From: Diabrotica undecimpunctata
Lineage: Eukaryota > Arthropoda > Insecta > Coleoptera > Chrysomelidae
Assembly (NCBI RefSeq): GCF_040954645.1
Contig: NC_092806.1
Span: forward strand, 30,529,644-30,593,643
Reading direction: 5' to 3'
DNA: 64,000 bases
Shown here: positions 57,094 to 64,000 of the stretch, piece by piece
Layout: each line of letters starts with the position of its first letter
How positions within the stretch are numbered: position 1 is the first letter of the stretch
The notes under the pieces: generated by a model
The model's database searches: none
What the model was told of the DNA's origin: nothing
Seen by the model: only the letters and a program-made list of their open reading frames with translations
Program-made: the position numbers and the translations under genes

Positions 57094-59585
57094 CAGAGTG
57101 AGTCATGAGGAACTTTACATACTTCTACCATATGTAGAGTCCCTCAGGGAGCATATCATGTGGCCACTAAAAAATGTCAACTCCTCTTCTTTATTAATTA
57201 ACAGGGTGATTTGTGTAATTGACCATTTATTTCATTTTACTGTAGTGTTTATACGGCTCATTTGATTTTTTTAATTTTTGCATGATACAGTACATTACTA
57301 TCAAGCATTCGACTGGTATTAGCTAAACTAAAAAATTCCAGGACTGGCTTTGGAAAAATTAATTTAGGGATTCGTATTAAATATTACACCCTGTATAAAT
57401 TTTTTTTAAAATGCAATAAGTGATTTTCAAACTACATAAATAGCCAATGAAAACGACATATGCGACAATGTTGTCGCACTTTTATTAAATTTTTAGTGAA
57501 CGATCAAATCTTACTAAAAATAGAACAGCCATAATGAAGTATCAAATTATAAGGTATTAATTTAAACAAATGTTATAAATTTCAAACATTTTAATTAAAA
57601 TGAGTTCCTACAACATAATCTAATACGTAGAAAATTAACATGTTTACTGTCACTTTGTAATATCTCTACGATAGAATCAATTGTTTTTCAATTTTAAATT
57701 TTTACTCATAGATCGTATTGGGGCATTATTTTCCAAAAATATTAAATTAAATTGATTAAAAAGTCAAACCTCTTGTATGTGTTAGTTTTTGTTGATTGTA
57801 AATGATTAAAATTTTATGTCAAATAATAATACATTGCATCAACTGTACTAAATAAAATAAATCTAAAAAAGTTTAAAATGAAGGTTGGCGTTGACCGTTT
57901 GACGTTTCTTGATATTTTATACCCATTGTCATTATTGTCATTATCAATTGTTATTTATGTGTACAAGAATACATATTTCTTCTGTCATATCTACGTTAAG
58001 TACATTGTGTTAGTTTTGGTAGAGCTTTTGTTACTTTCGTTCAAAATGCCACATCAGTTTTCGACCACAGAATATGCAGACATAATATTTGTTTATGGAT
58101 TCTGTAATGGGAATGGTAGGGCTGCTAGTAGAGAATATCGCAGGAGATTTCCTAATCATCGAACTCCCAGTCATCCAACATTTGGGTCAGTTTTTAATTA
58201 TTTGCGAGAAAATGGCACTTTTCCTAGTGGAACAACAGAGCGACATGTAGATGAAGCGCAGGAAGATGACATTATGGACGCCGTTACTATGAACCCTACA
58301 ATAAGCACTAGACAAGTAAGTCGAGAACTCAATGTTAATCAATCAAAGCTAAGTAGAGTCTTACAAAAAAATAATCTATACCCATATCACATGCTATTCG
58401 AGAACGTCGTTCTCAGTTAAGGTTTTCGGTTAACGTGTGGATTGGTGTCATAAATAACCAATTAGTAGGTCCTCACTTTTTTGATGGTCCTTTAATAGGG
58501 CAGGTCTATTTGAACTTTCTACAAAATATTTTGCCGAATTTGCTTGCCAACGCGAACGTTGCTATCCGAGGGATGTATTTTTAGCATGATGGGGCACCCC
58601 CACACTTTTTACTGGCAGTGAGACAACATCTCAATAATGTTTATGGCAACAGGGGGATAGGACGTGCAGGTCCTATTTCGTGGCCTTCAAGATCCCCTGA
58701 TTTCAATCCCGTTGATTACCATATTTGGGGACGATTGAAGCAACTAGTTTACGCAATGAATATTAATAACCGACAACAATTAATTGATAGAATTATACAT
58801 TGTTGTAATACTATTAGAAACGATCCCCAGAGTATCCGTAATTCAATACGTCAATTAACAATTCGGCAACAGAAATGTGTACAGGCTGCAGGGTTCCATT
58901 TCGAAAATCTATTTTGAATTATTTTTATTTTGTTACCATTATTGTATCTTTTCCAGTTCTAATTTATGGGTTTATCATAACTATGTACATATTTTTAGTT
59001 TTTTTTTTTTAAATTGTTCTTCGTTATTGTTAGTAGTTACTGTTTTTTGTTGTGCAGTGACTCAGTTTATCATTTCAATTAAAATGTTTGAAATTTATAA
59101 CATTTGTTTAAATTAATTACCTTATAATTTGATACTTCATTATGGTTGTTCTATTTTTGGTAAGATTTGATCGTTCACTAAAAATTTAATAAAAGTGCGA
59201 CAACATTGTCGCATATGTCGTTTTCATTGGCTATTTATGTAGTTTGAAAATCACTTATTGCATTTAAAAAAAAATATATATATACAGGGTGTAATATTTA
59301 ATACGAATCCCTAAATTAATTTTTCCAAAGCCAGTCCTGGAATTTTTTAGTTTAGCTAATACCAGTCGAATGCTTGATAGTAGTGTACTGTATCATGCAA
59401 AAATTAAAAAAAATCAAATGAGCCGTATAAACACTACAGTAAAATGAAATAAATGGTCAATTACACAAATCACCCTGTTAATTAATAAAGAAGAGGAGTT
59501 GACATTTTTTAGTGGCCACATGATATGCTCCCTAAGGGACTCTACATATGGTGGAAGTATGTAAAGTTCCTCATGACTCACCCTG
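57094..59585 (+). mobile_element. DD41D mariner-like element M with ~510-bp TIRs
   Basis: CAGAGTGAGTCATGAGGAAC after TA (57092-57093) is mirrored by GTTCCTCATGACTCACCCTG before TA (59586-59587). The arms (57094-57603 and 59071-59585) match closely throughout, with small differences such as the TA-run near 59274. Within the left arm CAGGGTGATT (57204) and ACACCCTGTA (57387) repeat the terminal motif, so the long TIR appears composite. The centre carries one transposase gene. Confidence 0.92.
58046..58917 (+). pseudogene. Element M transposase (DD41D type), internal deletion and stop
   Basis: ATG at 58046 opens PHQFSTTEYADIIFVYGFCN, RAASREYRRRFPNHRTPSH and TISTRQVSRELNVNQSKLSR, a bipartite HTH DNA-binding region. 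After NLYPYHM (about 58393) a deletion and frameshift have removed the first catalytic D block. The frame then reads SVNVWIGVINNQLVGPHFFDGPLIGQ, MYF-stop-HDGAPPHFLLAVRQHL, and ISWPSRSPDFNPVDYHIWG. From the D of HDGAPPH to the D of PVD are 41 residues between, the DD41D spacing. The TAG before HDGAPPH replaces the usual Gln. ORFs 57878-58420 and 58618-58917 are parts of it. The enzyme is inactive, yet its TIRs are nearly identical. Confidence 0.85.
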
Positions 59586-59587
59586 TA

Positions 59588-60408
59588 TAATCAGGATCTA
59601 CAATACACTACAGACTACAGGACGTATACAAACTACAATTATAAGTGTAAAACAAAAAAATACTCTATAACAATAAATTGAATGTATCTCCAAAACATTG
59701 TTTAAAAAAAAAACAATATGTTGATTTTTTAAATAGTTAGGTAATCAACCTTTACAGGTGATGATATTCCAATGCCAGGATAACCACGATACAATGAAAA
59801 GAACTACTAGCAGCAGTTGAAGAAAGCAGATATGTGTTATTCAGAGTATGTTATTTTTAATTACCGATGCACTCAAACAAGATTCCAGATCTCCTTGACT
59901 TTTGTATCTGTACAAATATATCTTCAATTTTTCTTTCATGGTATGAACAGCTCTCTCGCCCATCGTATGAATAATAAGTGGAAGGAAACATTATAAAAAA
60001 AAGTAAACCAACATTAAAAAAACAAACTCGCTAATTGAAATAGCTTTAAACTAAACGTCAAAAAAAATAAATATCTCTGTCCCACTGCACAATAAAGAAT
60101 AGTTAGAAGAAGAAGTAAAAATATTTAGCTAATTGTCTGGAAAAGTAGACTAATAGTAAGGCACAAAAAAGTATTGTATGAAGATTTACAGAATATACGG
60201 TATTCGCCAAAATAAACAGTACGAAAATTTAGACCACTCTGAAATTGCCCACACAATACGTAGTTATTTCATTGGGCTTATTTTTCATTAATTTTCATAT
60301 TAATAGTGCTCTATTATTAAAACCGTCGTGAAGACGCTTCTTACAAATCCGGAGAAAGTGTTGATAAAAGAGTATTATTTCAGATAGTCCGGTAGGGATA
60401 GCATTTGA
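59588..60408. other. No recognisable gene
   Basis: AT-rich sequence between two inverted-repeat elements. Confidence 0.45.
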
Positions 60409-61467
60409 CTTTGTATGGCAAGCTGCCCCAAATTTTATTATGCAAACCTTTATGGGTGGTCCATAGTAGTGTAAATTTAAATTCGCGACTCAATTCGGCT
60501 GTTGGTTCAGCCGCCCTCTTGATTCTAAAGGAAAACCATTTTGCTCAATATCTCCGCAATTTTCTACTTTTTGACAAAAATGATCGGCAAAAAACTGAAA
60601 TTTTTCCAAATGCGATTTCCTACAATTTCTTTTTTACAAATTTTTTCGTGCCATCGATATTTTCCGAGTTCGGTGAAAAAATAGTGAAAGGGGGGGAAGA
60701 ATAATTATCGAATTATCTCGTTTATTATTAACTTTACGGCGTAAATATAAATAAGCAAAAATGAAGAGAATTATATTTTATGCAATTTTGATCTTCTTCA
60801 TTTTTTTGCTAAGTCGTAAATATTGACGCTTAGAACCTTAAATATTAATTTCAGCAAAAAAATGAAAGAAGTCAAAATTGTATAAAATATAGTTCTCTCC
60901 ATTTTTTTTATGTACATGGCTTAAAGTTGATAATAAACGAGATAATTCGAAAATTATGCTTCCCTTCCCTTCCCCTTCTAATATTTCCCCCTTAACTCAG
61001 AAAATATCGATCTCATGAAAAAATCTGTAAAAAAGATAATAATAGTCTCCCGTTTTATACCGCTGTCGCGGCTTTGGGAGTATAGCAGGGTAGTCTGCTA
61101 TATCTAGGGCCTACAGTATACAAGGAAGGTAACATGGCCAGTGCTACGCTTCAACCGTCTATTATTACCCCTGGTTTTACCCAAGGTACTTATTTTTATT
61201 CAGGCTGAGTCGACCTGGGGCCTATAGACATTTTTAAAATGTCTAGATGTTCTTGACGGCAGTAGGATTCGAACTCCGGACCACCGGCTTGCGAGGCAAG
61301 CATCCTATCGCTTGCGCTACGCAGGCCCTTGCGTAAAAAGAAATTGTAGGAAATTGCATTTGCAACAATTTGGATTAGGTCGCGATTTTAAATTCACACT
61401 AGTATTGACCCCCTAAAGGTTAGAATAATAAAATTTGGGGTAGCTTGTCATGCAAGGTTAGGCCTTT
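60409..61467. mobile_element. Foldback element N, right arm split by a SINE
   Basis: GTATGGCAAGCTGCCCCAAA near 60413 is mirrored by TTTGGGGTAGCTTGTCATGC near 61435. Inner parts also match: ATTTCCTACAATTTCTTTTT near 60614 against AAAAAGAAATTGTAGGAAAT (61335 on), and TCGAATTATCTCGTTTATTA near 60708 against TAATAAACGAGATAATTCGA near 60932. The central ~110 bp (TTTTTGCTAAGTCGTAAATA) is also folded. Removing the SINE restores arm pairing. Confidence 0.82.
61037..61332 (-). mobile_element. tRNA-derived SINE
   Basis: On the minus strand the 5' end reads GGGCCTGCGTAGCGCAAGCG, an A-box-like start. It continues to GGAGTTCGAATCC, a perfect B box for RNA polymerase III, about 45 nt later. A body without coding potential follows. 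It is flanked by GTAAAAAAGA (61027-61036) and GTAAAAAGA (61333-61341), a near-exact TSD. The body shares AGTATAGCAGGGTAGTCTGC and AAGGAAGGTAAC with 33255-33420. It needs LINE machinery in trans; partner LINE unknown. Confidence 0.83.
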
Positions 61468-63634
61468 TTTTCGTCTAACCCGACTTGACTAAGAGTCAAA
61501 GTATATTGTGTTAGCGCAACGGCTTCTCCAGTGGTCTTAAAATAGTTCTTACTGACAATAATAAAAGACGCATTCTCGATCACATCTTACATCATCAAAA
61601 CGAAGCCTTTATAGTAATATCAATGAAATGTTCATAGGTCAACTATTCGCTTAGTGGTTATCCTTATCGACAAAGAGAATAAAGCTTGCAAACAAGGGTG
61701 TAAGAGAAGTTTAATGTAGACGTGTCTAGTGTAATAAGATCTTAATTTCTTAACAAATGTGTGGTGTTAGGACGAAAGTTACATTCACGTTTAACCATCC
61801 AAAATCCTATAAGTTTAATCCACGTGTTTCAAATCTCATTCTGTATGAGCTTTTACTTATATACGTTTTATAATTTCTAACAAAAAGAGTGTTTGTTTAT
61901 ACAGTCTTAATAGCATCGAATAACACTTTCTCTGTAATAACTGCGTCTTACAAACGTTGATTGGAATAAACAAAATCGAATCATTTATTTTAATTAGAAA
62001 TTTCCGCGAACGGAATGAAAGTGTTACACTGACAATCACTGAGAAATGAAGTTAAATCAGATCCCGGACGGGGAGTTTTGTTTTGCCGGGAAAAGATAAT
62101 CGAGGCTTGGGAGAAGGAATGCAGTCTTGTCTTGGCCTTTGACTGGTCTGAGTCTGGCATTTTAGCGATTAAAGTGGTACTGCCAAAGCCAGTACCATAG
62201 ACTCCTGGATGAGACTTTCAGGGAGTCAAATTGAAAGAGACCTGCCATATTATCTTTTAGCCGGTATAGCAGGTCTTACTGATTATTTTTTTAATTTTTT
62301 TGTTATTTATTTTTTTTTTATTCAGCGTATGGATTTTAACGGTACGATAAATACACATAGACAAATACTAAAATAAAATGAAACTAAATATTAATGTTGT
62401 TACCCATTGGCACCCACCATTTCTGATGGGCCAATGTATAAGCTTTGAATGACCTATTAGAAACGGTATCCAAACGGTAGGAAAACGATCCATCAGAAAA
62501 CGTGGATACCAATGGGTATATATAACTACTTCCAAAAGTTGGGAGCCAATGTAGAACAATAAAACTCGCAACTCACAACTTTCTTTGGGAGCCAGTTGTT
62601 AGGCCTCGTTTAGCTTAGTCTCTCAAATGTGAGAACATATTATCTTAGAAGTTTATCTGAAAAATGGGTTTGGCTGGGACAAATAAACCAAGGCATTAAT
62701 TAATTATATTTATTATGCATAAAAAAAATATAAAAATTGAAATTTTAATATTAAATTAAAATCAACAGAGCAAATCTTGCCTATAGCTTTACATAAAAAC
62801 ATTTTTAAATGATACTTATGGCTTCTGATGTTGTCTTTGAGTAGTTAGACAGGATTGTATAATGTAGTGGTTAGTTGCAGATGTAGCTGAATCTATATCT
62901 TATAGATACTTTTATGTTTGATCTTCAGATGGCTATTGAGTTCTGAGTAGCAGCTGCAGTTATTATTGCGTGGTCGTCCATGTGCTATGGAGAGTCTTTA
63001 ACAAAGCTCAGAAAGATTTACCCATGTGGTTTCGATATGTCCTACCAAGAGGTGAGCCAGAAAAATTAATAAGGTCAAAAAACTAGAAAAATTAACCTTG
63101 TGTTAGCAACTGTCTATGTTCTAAAATATTTCCTTGTCATATGAAGATTGAAAGTAATTACAATTTTAAATAGCAATAAGCAGATTGGCAAGAATAAAAT
63201 GAATATAATTATTATTAAATGAATTAGTTAAATTATATTAAAGATACTAACTGAATCTGGATTGAAAAGAAGCACGTGGGTTGATGTTAGATATGTATAA
63301 AAGGTCAAGTTATAAAAAGACAGATATAAGAAAAATTTATTAACTAGAAATGTAAGTACTCACCCTACAAAAGACTTAACGATATAAAATGATTTTTAAA
63401 CTGAAGAATATCTTTTTATAGATGAAGAATATTTACAAAAAAAATAGTCCCTTTCTATTTTGAAGTACAGATCTTATATCTATCATCTCATAGAAAATTT
63501 TAGGGTCTGAATAAAGGGATTAAATTAGATCACAGAATATTTATCAAATAGAAAGTTGATCGAAGGGTTTAGCGCAAATATTTTTAGAATAAAAATAGCA
63601 AATTGAAAGAGACATGTCAATTAAATGAATAAAA
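61468..63634. other. No recognisable gene
   Basis: Mixed AT-rich sequence. 62040-62280 is GC-richer (GATCCCGGACGGGGAGT) and may be an old SINE or element end. 62400-62530 has a dyad around CCCATTGG/CCAATGGG (near 62403 and 62510). Nothing is coding by recognisable blocks. Confidence 0.4.
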
Positions 63635-64000
63635 TCGAAAAAAACTTAAATAAAATCATTATTTAAAGAAAAATAACAAACATGTGACGTTTATAACGTT
63701 ACAATGTCTAATTTAGAGAACCATTCAATTGCTTCTGGGGAACATTCCACAAAGCCTTGGAGGTATTTCCACGATAGGCACGATTTCAGCAGTTTGAAAC
63801 ACAGTGGTTTATGGTCCGTCTAGATGATCCGCAATCGCACTTTGGATCCTCCGCATGGCCCTATTTGAACAGCAACACATTTATCATGTCCCGTACATAT
63901 GCAATTAAGCCTCGCCCAGGTAGGTCAGGGCGGATTTGATCTGAATGAAACCTTGAGTTGAAGAGTACAGCTTTATGCAACTTTTGTATTTTGCTGCAAA
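63635..64000 (-). mobile_element. Jockey-like LINE C-terminal fragment at window edge
   Basis: The minus strand reads YVRDMINVLLFK, a stop, GHAEDPKCDCGSSRRTINHCVSNC, the C-terminal CCHC-like motif (C-x-C-x7-H-x4-C) of jockey-like ORF2 proteins. The preceding piece (GFIQIKSALTYLGEA) fits the same protein after a frameshift. It runs off the right edge. The 3' side carries the repeat shared with 5390-5470, which is probably its UTR. Confidence 0.65.

Noticed and set aside
61262..61332. Possible tRNA gene on the minus strand
   Set aside because: B box is good but the anticodon arm pairs poorly and the sequence continues into a repeated SINE body with a TSD; it is the SINE head.
62403..62520. CCCATTGG...CCAATGGG dyad as a foldback element
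   Set aside because: Arms are short, do not extend, and no TSD is seen.

Overview
The window looks like a transposon-saturated stretch of a large, AT-rich insect genome, perhaps a beetle; that is an inference from the mix of elements and from one recognisable animal exon, with no direct species marker. There are no operons, bacterial promoters, intact rRNA/tRNA genes or CRISPR arrays. The only confident host coding sequence is one 314-bp exon (15677-15990, plus strand) with good splice sites. It encodes the end of S6, the C-linker and the start of the cyclic-nucleotide-binding domain of a cyclic-nucleotide-gated (CNG/Cngl-like) channel. No flanking exon is recognisable, so much of the window may be its introns.

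Layout. 0-11 kb: fragments of non-LTR retrotransposons (LINEs), namely a minus-strand ORF1 with a zinc knuckle, jockey-like RT pieces and RTE-like pieces, including one LINE nested in another with a 15-bp target-site duplication (TSD). 11-13 kb: quiet DNA, a (TA)n tract and one weak candidate exon. 13-15.3 kb: a 5'-truncated RTE-like LINE broken by one stop and flanked by a 13-bp TSD. 15.7 kb: the CNG exon. 17.3-19.5 kb: a second copy of the same LINE (catalytic FADD changed to FAND) and a jockey RT fragment. 19.7-23 kb: a PIF/Harbinger remnant and a decayed, spliced DDE transposase (element H) interrupted by a LINE. 25.3-30 kb: element J, a DNA transposon with perfect 32-bp terminal inverted repeats (TIRs), set between (TA)n tracts, its transposase ORF cut by a nested LINE. 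30.1-31.6 kb: a Tc1-like element with perfect 32-bp TIRs. 31.9-37.6 kb: two Penelope-like (PLE) GIY-YIG remnants and a foldback MITE. 37.9-39.7 kb: a DD41D mariner-like element. 41-50.7 kb: three more LINEs, a 120-bp tandem array, a foldback unit and clustered PLE terminal units. 51-55 kb: transposon pieces and a 2.4-kb foldback element with ~740-bp arms carrying a Cys-rich coding fragment. 57.1-59.6 kb: a second DD41D element with ~510-bp TIRs. 60.4-61.5 kb: a foldback element split by a tRNA-derived SINE. The right edge holds a jockey-like LINE tail.

The elements form layered insertions whose order can be read from TSDs and TIRs: LINE into LINE, LINE into DNA transposon, SINE into foldback. 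Almost every mobile ORF carries at least one disabling change. The least damaged are the LINE at 40990-42273 (open RT with YADD but 5' truncated), the LINE at 13142-15314 and the element J transposase. Six autonomous or foldback elements have, or appear to have, long or perfect inverted termini, making this a useful record of DNA-transposon activity. All readings were made by eye; family names are from motif recognition, and no database search was run.
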